From: Diplodia intermedia
Taxonomy: Eukaryota; Ascomycota; Dothideomycetes; Botryosphaeriales; Botryosphaeriaceae
Direction of reading: 5' to 3'
NCBI GenBank assembly: GCA_021495925.1
Contig: JAKEKT010000022.1
Location: forward strand, 248,001 to 312,000
Length of the DNA: 64,000 nucleotides
Positions within the stretch are counted from its first letter, which is position 1. Each line of letters begins with the position of its first letter. The position numbers and the translations under genes are program-made. Shown here in pieces: positions 43,201-53,668 of the stretch. The notes under the pieces are model-generated. The model ran no database searches and was not told the origin of the DNA. It saw only the letters and a program-made list of their open reading frames with translations.

Positions 43201-45705
43201 ATGATTGTGCGGCCCGCCCTGCCCCTGGCCTGCGCGCTTGCCTCGACGCTGATTGCCTCGCTGGCCTGCGCATTTAGCGTACCTGCAGCACCCGGCAGCA
43301 AGTCGCTTCTCCGCTCGTCGTCGCATGCGCGGCCTCTAACAGGCAAATTTCTCCACATTACCGGTACGCAATCGACGCCCCCGCGTTTGACCTCGCGTCG
43401 CATGCTGACTCCGTCTTCGAAGACTTCCACCCCGACCCCTTCTACAAGACCTATGGCAGCACCGCAAAGGACGGCGCCTGCCACCGTGGCCATGGCCCAG
43501 CAGGCTACTACGGCGCCGAGACGTCAGGCTGCGACTCCCCGCTGGCGCTGGTGAACGCAACCTTTGACTGGATCCGCGACAACATCCGCGACGACATCGA
43601 CTTTATCATCTGGACCGGCGACTCGGCCCGCCACGACAACGACGAGAAGTACCCGCGCAGCGATGAGCAGGTCATCCAGCTGAACGAGTTCATCGACAGC
43701 AAGTTCAGGGAGGTTTTCGCCCGCTCCGACGATGACGACGACGACCCTACCAACGACTTCATCATCCCCATCGTCCCGACGTTTGGAAACAATGATATCC
43801 TGCCGCATAACATTTTCCTCGAGGGCCCCAATCGCTGGACTTCGACCTATCTGAACCTTTGGCGGAGCATGATCCCGGAGGAGCAGAGGCATCAATTCCA
43901 GCGAGGCGGTTGGTTTCAGGTCGAGGTCATCCCGAACAAACTGGCAGTCTTCAGCTTGAACACCATGTGAGCTCGCTTGCGCACGTATGGCACCTAGAAA
44001 CTGACATGAGACAAGGTACTTCTTCGACTCCAACTCGGCTGTCGATGGCTGCGCGATGAAGTCTGAACCAGGCTACGAGCACATGGAATGGCTTCGCATC
44101 CAGCTGCAGATCCTACGTGAGCGCGGCATGAAGGCCATGCTGATCGGACACGTACCTCCCGCCCGCACCGAGAACAAGCAGAGCTGGGATGAGACTTGCT
44201 GGCAAAAATATGCCCTGTGGCAGCGTCAGTACCGCGACGTTATAGTCGCGTCGCTGTACGGCCACATGAATATCGACCATTTCCAGCTGCAAGATTTCAA
44301 TGACATCAGGCCGTCTACCGAGAAGGGAAAGATGAAGGGCTCGCTGAAGCAGGACATTTCGCTGAATCCGAGTAGCGACGTCTCGACAATGGGCGCTCCT
44401 GACTACTTGATGGATCTGCGGAATGAGTGGGCGAACCTGCCTAGTCCCAAGAAGAAGGGCGCCAAGGCTACTGAGGAAGATGATTACGAGGAGTCACTGC
44501 TCGACAAAATGCAGGACTTTGTTGGGTGGAAAAAGGGGAAGAAGGGAAACAACCGTTTCCTCGAAGAGATCGGCGGACCCTGGGGGGAGCGTTTCAGCTA
44601 CTCCCTTATCGGGCCCTCCATTGTTCCGAACTACTTCCCAACCCTGAGAGTGTTTGACTATAACATAACAGGCCTGGAAAGTCTCGGAGGTCTGGAACAG
44701 CCTCGGCATGTGCCTGGAGAACGACTTCAAGAAATCTTCGAGAGGGATTTGGAGGATGCATACGGAGATGAGGACGATGACGACGTGTTCTCTTCCACGA
44801 AAAAGTCCAAACATGAAGAATCTTCTAAGAAGAAAAAGAAGCACAAGAAGAAGAAGTACAAGTTCACCGTCCCCAAGCCGCCTTCCAAGTCCTCTCCACC
44901 AGGTCCCGCCTATTCGCCGCAAACCCTGTCACTCGTCGGCTACACTCAGTACTTCGCCAACTTGACTCGTTTAAACAACGATTTCCTCACGTCCGCCGCC
45001 TATCTCGCTACTACTAGCTCCGCCGTCAGCGACAACACTACCGTCAACCCAACCTCTCTTGTGTACGCTGATTATACCGAAGGCGACGATGCGGATTTCG
45101 GCGACGGTTTCGGCGCCCAGCGCTGGCGCCACGGCAAGCACCACGGCAAGAAGCCGAAGCATCCGACTCCGCACCCGCTACCATTCGAGTTTGAGGTCTT
45201 CTACCAGACCCACAATAAGAGCGATCCGTTCAAATTGAAGGATCTAACCATGCGAAGTTATATCGATTTGGCGAGGAGAATTGGAAGCTTCAACGAGAAG
45301 AGTAGCGGCGGTGGGAAGAATCATAAGAAAAACAAGAAGACAAGGGAGTTGGGCGGCGTTGAAGAGGCGGCTGCTGGGACCTTGGAGATGGAGGACGTTC
45401 TTGAAGAGGAAAATGACGAGTATCACGAAGTTTACGAGACCGACGATGACGAAGAAGATGGCGATGGGGAAGTGGATGCCGAGAAGAAAAAGAAGAAGAA
45501 CAAGAAGAACAAGCACCGCAAGAAGGGCCCGAAGCACCACGTCTGGTACACCTTTATTGAGCGCGCCTTCGTGGGGACCATGAGCCGCGACGAGATCGAC
45601 GAGCGCTTCGGCTGGATTCCAGGGCCGACAGAGGCTGACGTCACGAGCGAGTCGCCATCGCCACCGTCTGCCGACAATGTGGGCTTGGGCGACGGCGAGC
45701 TTTGA
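43201..45705 (+). CDS. ppn1: Vacuolar endopolyphosphatase Ppn1
   Basis: Three exons (43201-43363, 43423-43966, 44016-45705) join in phases 1 and 2 to give 798 aa. Residues about 5-25 are a hydrophobic signal anchor, as expected for a vacuolar-lumen enzyme. Calcineurin-like phosphoesterase motifs follow: FLHITDFHPD (metal Asp/His), FIIWTGDSARHDND, PTFGNND, MLIGHVPP and SLYGHMNIDHF. Ppn1 cleaves long polyphosphate chains internally. The C-terminal half contains several Lys-rich blocks (KKKKKHKKKK near 44830-44860, KKKKKKNKKNK near 45485-45515) alternating with acidic stretches. Such basic tracts suit polyphosphate binding or lysine polyphosphorylation, which is inference. The ATG follows a CACC context. 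The gene is convergent with gde1, another phosphate-metabolism gene. Confidence 0.93.
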
Positions 45706-46967
45706 TGACTGGGTTTCATATGCAGGGATCCATCTATTAAGGGTCCATTTTCTTCATTCCCTCATTTTGGGAGTGTCTCCTCCCGGATCGGCATAGCGTG
45801 CATGGGCTCTGTTGGACTTCTGGGCGCAGGCATGGATGGCGTTGGACGGATTCTTGCTCTTGAACTTCTTCTATTCCTTTCCCAATTTCATTTTTTTTAA
45901 GCTGTTGAGATCTACATGAGCATATGATTGTGATCTTCGTAACGGCAGAAAATATGATGGCGGCCGCAGTCTCTTCTTCGAATTCGTTCCTGTGGGGGTT
46001 CGGACATGTCGTCGTTCATAGACAAGTACAGAGAGCATAGAAGTGGAAGGGGGCAGAGCGGGTAGCACAAGAAATTGGTCCTCCCACAGATAGTGCATTG
46101 TATTCATAGGTAGTCGAATCCTAAATCTACATGTAAATGTAAGCTTTCAATGCATACATGTACGCTCGGGTCTTGTGTTTAACTACCAATAGAAATTGAC
46201 CCTCTCATAGATAATATACTATCTTCATAGATCGTTAAATCTAAGATCTAGACGTATTTACTACGTTTTGAAAGCTATACCTTAAATCAGTATTAGACTC
46301 GACTGTCTACGCAGGAATGGTGGTAACGTCATCGGTAAGGCTTAGAGGGCTGGGCTAATTTCCCCTTTCACCCGCTGTGAGAGCAAAAGAGTCGAGTGCA
46401 CATGTGCAATTAGTCAAGCGAGTATAGAAATATTAGACCGATTGGTCACGGAATCGTGTATTTCCTTTTCCGTCGACAAAGATAATTGGAAAAGAAAAGA
46501 GAAAACCACCGCGATAACGCCTACCGCCACCATCACCATCAGCACGACCACCCCCCGCTTTCGCCTTTGCTCAGAGTGTATGCTAGGGAGAAATAAAGGG
46601 TGATGCGTGCTTTTGTGTAGGTGGGAATGCAAGATAGCAATAAGTGAGAAGGGGTGATCGCTCACTCACGCTCCAACCACCGCCGCTTTTCGTTTGCTTC
46701 GTCTCTGTCGTTCCTCGTTGAAAAAGTCAGATATCCGCCTACGGTCCAACCAAAAAACATGAGAACAACTCCGCCCGCGTGTTGAAGCGGACCGAGGGTA
46801 TATCCCGAGAAAGCAGCAGCAACGATCATCAAAAGCCAATGTTAGAGAGAACAATAGGGGTAAGGGTTATTCAAGGTCCCTCGCTCAATAGGGAAAGAAA
46901 AAGGTCAACAAGTTGCTTCGGGGGAAAGGAAAACCAACGTCTTCAGAATTACATTACTTTTCTACCT
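45706..46967. other. Convergent intergenic region with foldback copy
   Basis: This 1.26-kb AT-rich region lies between the ppn1 stop and the gde1 stop and holds foldback copy B. No supported gene is present. Confidence 0.5.
46053..46381. mobile_element. Foldback/MITE-like element, copy B (internally duplicated)
   Basis: The left end (GCAGAGCGGGTAGC) and right end (TTTCACCCGCTGTGAG) correspond to the ends of copy A. The interior aligns with copy C (CAGATAGTGCATTGTATTCA and GTAGTCGAATCC). A left-arm segment is present twice, about 46070-46150 and 46190-46275. The second is shifted toward A/T mainly by C-to-T and G-to-A differences. Limits are approximate. Confidence 0.5.
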
Positions 46968-49900
46968 CTAGAAAACGGCACCGTTGACAGGGTCGTCAGA
47001 GTTGCCCTTGGTGGCGTAGATGGGTACGCCGTTGACCGTGTCCACAATACGGGCGATTTCCGGGGGGAGATCGCCGTTGTCAGAACCATTGCTCTGCTTT
47101 CCGCCGCCAGTTCCGTTGGTGACGGCGACACTAGCCGCGTTGGCAGCGGCGGCGTCGCTTGTGCCGTCGGTGCCGTTTGCTCCGGTGAACTGGGCGGCCG
47201 CAACGGCGGCGGCACTCTCCTTTTTCGCCTTCTTTTCCTCCTCGTGCGCGGTAAGGCCTTTGCGGATGGCGAGGACGCTGTCCACGATGACGGCGTCGAT
47301 ACCTTCCTTAACTTGTCGCTGTTGGGGCATACCTTTTTAGTACTGTTTCTACCCCCTTTTTTTTTCTTTGGGAATGGCGAGATTCTTACCTGCACGTTGA
47401 CGGGGTCGTTGTTCAGTGTGCCATAGCTGACGCAAACCAAGCCAGATTCTTTGACGACTCTGACCAGGCGTGGGCACATGACCAGGGGTTCCGCCGCAGT
47501 GACAACACCAAGCAGGTTCCAGCGTGAAGCGAAGCGAATCGCTTCCTGAACACTGCTGGCTCGGATGTCTCCGACGGGAGAGGTACCCGCATCACTGAGG
47601 AAGAGGATAGGAATAGAGGGCTGCTTGAAGGACAGCATGAGGCAAATGTCGGGGTGGAAGGACGAGAAGATGATGTTGCGCTTTGAGCCGAGATCGTACA
47701 CCTTCTTCAGGACTGTGTCCACAAACGAGTTCAACTCGACAGCGTACGTGTCCATATCATGCTCCTCGGATTCGTGCAGCATGGGGTATTCTATCTTGTT
47801 TTAGTAACGGTGGGGTTGAGACCGTCGTAGGTGCACTTACTCATCTCAATGTTGAAGCCAATCGACTCGGGAAGTTTCCTGAACATCTCTTCAAGGGTGG
47901 TGAAGGGTGCTTGGATAAAGTTGCCACGGCTGTTGCCTTTGTAGCCCTTCGTCTTGAAATCGCGTGTATGCTTCATGCGCTCGTTAAGTTCCGATTGGCT
48001 CTCCTTCTTGATGTCAACGGAGTACGAGCGTGGTCGGGCCCGAGCTTTGGCGACATCCTTGTTCTCGGCTTTGGCCTCGACAGGCGACGACGGCCTCGAA
48101 GAACGAGGGTCCTTCTGCTCGCCTACGTGGAGGAACTAATAGAGAGTCAGCCATCGCCTATCTGGAATAGTACGCGTCGTTTCTACTCACTTGGTCCAGC
48201 GTCAAAGTATGCACAGGCGCATCAATTCCTGTTTCGCTAACAAGGAAGTCATGGTAAATGACGGGGACGTGATCTTTAGTCAGTTGAACATCTTCACGTC
48301 GTTAGCATGAACAACATCCAGCAGTGCAAGCAATATGGCCATACCAAACTGTGCGGAGTCAGCAATATACAAGATGAATGGATGCGCACGCAACATACCT
48401 CGACATAAGATGCTCCTAGATTGGCAGCAGCAATAAAAGACTGCGTGTGTCGTTAGTTTCCGCCCTCGCTAGATCTGATGTGTGCCCTACCTGAAGTGTG
48501 TTCTCGCCAAGTTGCAAAGACTTCCGAGATGCGAGGTTCTTGCCCAGTCCTTCAAACAAGTTAGGAATACGCAGGGGGATAGAAAACCAAAGTCCGATTC
48601 ACCTCTGTGTCCAATGACCATCGTCGACGCCATACTCCTCCAATACGTTTGGTTCTCCGTGATAGACAGGTTGGGGTGGGAGAAAGGCGTAATGACGAGG
48701 AAGTTGAAGTTGACGGATCCAATGACTTCCAGAGTATTGGCAGCGATAATTGGGACGCTGATGTCGCCTTTAAGGTTCATCCTTGCAGAGCCGACCATTT
48801 GCCTGACACTTGAAAGCATGGCAACACCACGTCCGACTACGCGCTCTTTCGAACCAGCGTAGGTAGGGACAATGTCGAAAAGCAGCTTGACCTTGGACGC
48901 ATCTGTGGTCGAGAAGGTTATGGGGTCAGTACTAATGTTCTCCTGAACCGGAAGGTCAATGACCGTTGGCTCTCCGGACGCTCCTTGAGCAGAGACCACG
49001 ACGGAGAGGGCAGTATCAAGCTGAGTCGCGTGAGCATCAGAGATGTGGATGTCGTCAAGCTTGACGGGCTCGACGTGCTTCCGCATGTCCATACTGCCAA
49101 GACTGACGAGAACCATGCTCTCCTTCTGCAGGTAACGATGACCGAAAGTCTTGATAGGTTCCGGCACACGGAGATCCTTGTTCACGTTGGATCGCCTTTC
49201 CTCGATGGAAGATTGCGGTGGCGATTCCGAGCGAACAGGCTGCTGCTGCTCATGACTCTCGTCCGTGGTCGCGGGAGGGGGTGTAAGCTCAGCCAAAACA
49301 TTTGCAATATCCAAATGGCCTCTCAAGGCTGCATGCTCCTTAGGCGTCCATCCGGACAAATCCGCTTTTTCCAAATCTGCTCCGGCTTCAATGAGCAGCT
49401 TGGCGACGTCCAAGTGGCCATCGACGCAGGCGATGAAAAGAGGAGTCCAAGCAAAAGCGTTCTCAGCAAGCTCGATGTTGGCCTTTTGATCCGAGGTTCC
49501 AGTAATGAGGGTCTTGGCGCACGCGGTATGGCCGTATCGGGCTGCAAGATGCAAGGCAGTCTCGCCTTGTTCATCCTGGTAGTTGATGTCCACTCCAGCA
49601 TCGACGAGGAGTTTTACGATCTGGACGAAGTTGGATTTTGCGGCGAGCGATAACACAGCTCCAGACTTGGACACCGACTTCCGAATGGACATCTTCTCGT
49701 CAGAGTCCTGCCACCTCTCCGAGTCCAAGAGCGTCTTGGTGGTCAATGGGTGACCGCCAATGACACTGAGATGGAGAGGCGCGTAGCCGTCTGAGTCATG
49801 CCATTCTGGGGAGTCGATTCCGCGGGAAACATCAAACTGGCCCCATTTCTGCATATGCTCGATGACGATCTTGCAGATGATGACGAAGCCATATTGTGCA

Positions 49901-51133
49901 GCATAGTGGAGTGGAAACCTCCCGTAGGAATCCCGCGCCGATAGTGCAGGGCGTTGCTCAGGCTTCAAGCTGTCGAGGAGGAAGGAGAGTACAAGAACAG
50001 ACTCGTCATCAGCAGCCAGCAGCTTGTTCGACTGCTGCTCGGTGATGGAGACCGGTGGAGGCAGATGCACTGGTGACTCAGCTGGGGAGATGAAGTTCGC
50101 GGCATCGTTCGGGATCCCAAGGAATGATCCCGCACTCTGGCTTTGACCGCCGCTCTGAACCTCGCTGGTTTTTGCACGACCGATAGCAATCACCAGTCTA
50201 TGAATACAGTTCCGCTTGTTCAGGTCGTCCTCGTCATCGAGAGAAGTAAGCTGAGACAGCAGTTTCTGGATACACTGGCGGGACCTGGAAGAGACGGAGC
50301 GCTGCAGGAGGTTTAGGAGCAGCTTCTGATAAGCAGGGCCGGCCTTGTCCTCTCCTACATTCGCTTCTTGGAGGAGCTCCTCCAGTCTTGAGGCGTCATC
50401 ATTCCGGATGGCCTGGTCTAGCGTGTCTAAGAGCCCAGAGGGCAGGTTGAGAACGGACTTCGAGGACACTCTCTTCAGCGAGGCAGTGGAGTGGACGGAG
50501 CTGGCATCGTCGAACACCTTAGCCTCACCAAGGCCGGAAAGCCAGTCATTGATGGCTTTCATATCCTGCTGCAGCTTGTGGTTTGTAGCAAACGGCCTGG
50601 GGTCGACCTTTGTGGCCAGATAGCGCTGCTGGGTGCACGAGTTAGGCACCTTCTTATCCAACTTCTTCGTGATCTTGACGAAGCCCCTGCGATTGACCTC
50701 GCCGTACCACTGCAACTTCCTCAACTGCCCGCGCAGCTCGAGAAGGGCGCCAGCGAGGTCCTCCAACTCATCCCTGTCGATGCCGTCGGAGAACAGGGTC
50801 GCCTGGCCGAAGCGGTCGTGAAGCAGTTTCAGCCTGCGCGCCGACTCGGCGTACTTCTTGTTGTAGAAGCCGTCGACATCTTCGAGGTTGCGGTCGAGCG
50901 AGTAGAAAAATTCTGCCCTCCTGTGTTAGCAGCGGGTTTACAACACATGCGCCCTGTGGCGCGTGAGGCCTCTATGCAAGCTCTAGCGCATGCTCACCCG
51001 CCAGATCTGCCTCTGCTCCATTCTTGACAGCCTCAGCCGCCGACTTGACGAGCTTTTTCAAGCCCTTGTAGTTGATGTAGTGGGAAGCCCATTCGGGGAC
51101 CTGGTTGCGGGCAAGGTTGTGGCCAAACTTCAT
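46968..51133 (-). CDS. gde1: Glycerophosphocholine phosphodiesterase Gde1 (SPX-ankyrin-GDPD)
   Basis: Nine exons (50998-51133, 48603-50912, 48491-48549, 48399-48440, 48345-48348, 48191-48291, 47841-48135, 47390-47790, 46968-47318) keep frame and give 1232 aa. The SPX domain starts at MKFGHNLARNQVPEWASHYINYKGLKKLVK. Ankyrin repeats occupy about residues 330-580 (GRFPLHYAAQYGF, GYAPLHLSVIGGHP, GETALHLAARYGH, WTPLFIACVDGHLD). A beta-rich region precedes the GDPD domain, which starts at IGHRGLGKN (about 811). Catalytic His-Arg, then Glu-x-Asp in YVEFDVQL and His in VIYHDF, are all present. Gde1 hydrolyses glycerophosphocholine to choline and glycerol-3-phosphate, and SPX domains sense inositol pyrophosphates. 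Exon 5 is only 4 nt and falls in the Glu-Phe-Asp motif. The C-terminus is Asn/Gly/Ala-rich and ends NSDDPVNGAVF. Confidence 0.94.
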
Positions 51134-53015
51134 GCTGACTTCTGTTCCGAGGCGCCGCTCGGCTGACGCTCCAGTGGAAAGGTGCTCGGCCGCGGGGCGC
51201 GCAAGGAGGGGTATGGATGATCAAGGAGAGAATCGCAAAGGCGGGCGCGGCGCAGAGGGAAGGGAGCGGGAGCTGTTTATGGGACCGGGGAGGTTTGTCA
51301 GAGCCATTCGAGCGCGTGGAAGGGATCGCCAATGAAGGCCCGTTCGCGGAAAGGAGGGTGGCAACCTTGGAATTCTGAGGGGTGGCGTGGCAGGCAGATT
51401 TGGAGTGTTGAGTGAACGTGGTGGAGAGTCGTGCTCGGAGCGGCGCAGATTACTGGACGAGCGCGACGACAGCGCCGAGCCCTGGTCTGTCGCGCATTGT
51501 GCAAGGCTTATGTCAGTGACCGAGCATGGGGCCGCGCAGTTCCGGCTGCTATAAAGAAAAGGGGCCTTGGAAGCGCTCACCGTCCGCCGCTGCTTTATAC
51601 CAAGCGCGGCACCAGTCAAGGGACACAGGGCGGTGCGCAGTGTCGGCTGCGGGGTGCGAGGCTTCCGGAGAGCACAAGAGAGGCTGTTATCGCAGAGCTT
51701 ATCGCCAACAAGCCGCGGTTGTCGAGCTGCCGGCCTGCCAACTGCTCTCACGCGCCCTCTCGCGCTTCATATCAGCCAGTCCGTGTCGGCAGCAGCATGA
51801 CTCCGGCGGCACGCGCTGCGGCTGCTGCGCGTGTTAGTGCCATCCCCAGCTGCAGTGCGCGGATCCATAGCGCCCTCTCCGCCAGTCACGGCCCGTCACC
51901 ACAACGCGGCCCAGCATGCGGTTAGTAAGGACAGCGTGCTCCCCGTCCCTCTGCTGCTGTCAACCCATGCGCATGTGCCTCTCCGCTGCAGCCCCTCTTC
52001 TGCGGCGGCCTGGCACACAGGAACGAGCAACTCTGCACGCGATCAATTGCCCAACCCAACGCATCGCCCGCCATTGGCTGCGCCTTCACGAGTGCGACTC
52101 TCAGCTGCATCTGGCGTGAACAGGGGTGGGTTTGGCCGATGACGACGGCGGTGCTGGACGCCAAGCAGCCTTCTAGAAGACGGCGGGGCGGGACCGGGGT
52201 ATGGCAGGTTCGTTGCACAACCCACCTTCTTCGCACGCTGTCACGCTGTTCTCACCGGTCCGGCTCGCCGCATCTACATCTCCTCTTTGGCCACTTTGCG
52301 AAAACTCTTTGAGCCCACCTGGCCCGCTGAAAATCCCGCGTACGAAAGCACGACTCATGTGTTTAAGGGTCCAGCACCAGCCCACAGCCGACTCAACCGG
52401 CCCCCGGCCCCACCGTTCACCAGTTCCCAGATGTGCCAGATAACCTTGCGCTTGCACATCCGTCATCCATCTCCCGAACACTCTCCGGGGACTCACCTTT
52501 CCGCCGCCACCTGGTGACTGACGTATGGGCCACTCTGAGCCCTGGCCCCGACATCCAAATCCACACACAGACACCAACCCCGCCGAAGCCGAGCTATTGG
52601 AGACCACGTGGCTCAGCAACGCTACGTGAGAGCCATAACCGGTGAGTCTCGCCATGGCGAGATGGGTCCAGCTTCTCCTGGATGCTATGAGTTGTAGCAC
52701 CCCTAGCAACGCCGGGGGGTGATACGATTCAAATCCTGGTTCCACGAGCCTTGGACATGACGCTGAGAACCCCGAGAGGATACGAGCCGCATGTTCATTC
52801 CGGAGACGACCCACCAACGAGTGCTGCTACAATTTCATTAGGTTCCACTCATCCTGCCAGGGTTACTTGTTCACCAAACAGTCTCAACCCTCAACAGCGT
52901 CTTTACAACCTCCCCAGCTCAAGGCAAATACGCTATATAACCCCGGTCCAATTTTTGCTTCTCCACACATTGAGTACCTTGAGCTTTCAATTGTACATCG
53001 AAACGCCTCACAACA
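51134..53015. other. Long GC-rich intergenic region upstream of gde1
   Basis: This 1.9-kb stretch holds the gde1 promoter. An AACGTG (CACGTT on the gde1 strand) lies 282 bp upstream of the gde1 ATG at 51415-51420, and a CACGTG lies at 52605-52610. Open frames overlap on several frames of both strands, have no domains, and look like chance products of high GC content. Confidence 0.45.
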
Positions 53016-53119
53016 GGTCGCTTAGCTCAGTTGGTTAGAGCGTGGTGCTAATATTGGCAGTCCACCTAGTGGACTAGTAGTTAACGCCAAGGTCGCGAGT
53101 TCGACCCTCGTAGTGACCA
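53016..53119 (+). tRNA. tRNA-Ile (anticodon AAT), intron-containing, copy 2
   Basis: The mature part is identical to copy 1. The 30-nt intron differs at three positions: two form a paired change in the hairpin stem (AGTCCAC/GTGGACT), and one lies in the 3' flank (AGTAG instead of ATAG). A run of seven T follows the trailer. The 5-nt leader CAACA and trailer TCCTGTTCTT match copy 1. Confidence 0.96.
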
Positions 53120-53668
53120 TCCTGTTCTTTTTTTGCTTCCCTCTAGTCCTCTCAGTCCCTTAGGTAGCCTTGTGGAGGGACGAGTGCTGGGAATGGGAGG
53201 TGGATAGATACTTGGCCCGGTTGATTCCTTTTACCTCCCCCCAGCGCTTTTACGGCGAGCCATGGAGTAACTATTACTAGTGCTCTCTTTTACTTTCTCG
53301 GAGATACAAAAAGGTATCCATGACAAGGGTTTGTTACCTCCACGCGAAACACGACTTAGATTATAAGCTTAGCAGATTGGCCGGGGTACCTGAACTTCCG
53401 CGCTGGTTTTAGATGCTGGGGTATCTACTCCATTCAATTATACCGTATAGCATGTCATATATATGCCAACGCGTTGCATCAAGGGGTTGGCTTCAAAATA
53501 GTCGGATTCTACATGTGGCGAAAGAGTGCCTGACGGTTACAAGGGCTTGGTTGATCAGGTGATCGCGCGTTTGGCGGGTCGTCACTTCCGTGGGCGCGTT
53601 TCCCCGATCCGCAGTCGCGACTCGCCCGCAACATTCAGCGTGTTGCACTCCAACATTGGCCATGGACC
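53120..53668. other. Spacer between tRNA-Ile copy 2 and AT-hook gene
   Basis: This 0.55-kb region includes the Pol III terminator and the AT-hook gene promoter. It is AT-rich in the middle. No gene is seen. Confidence 0.4.

Noticed and set aside
51431..52230. Several overlapping open frames upstream of gde1
   Set aside because: They occur in multiple frames on both strands in high-GC sequence with no recognisable motifs, as expected by chance.
52690..52750. tRNA-like sequence GATTCAAATCC
   Set aside because: The flanks do not pair as a T arm, and no matching 5' acceptor strand exists upstream.
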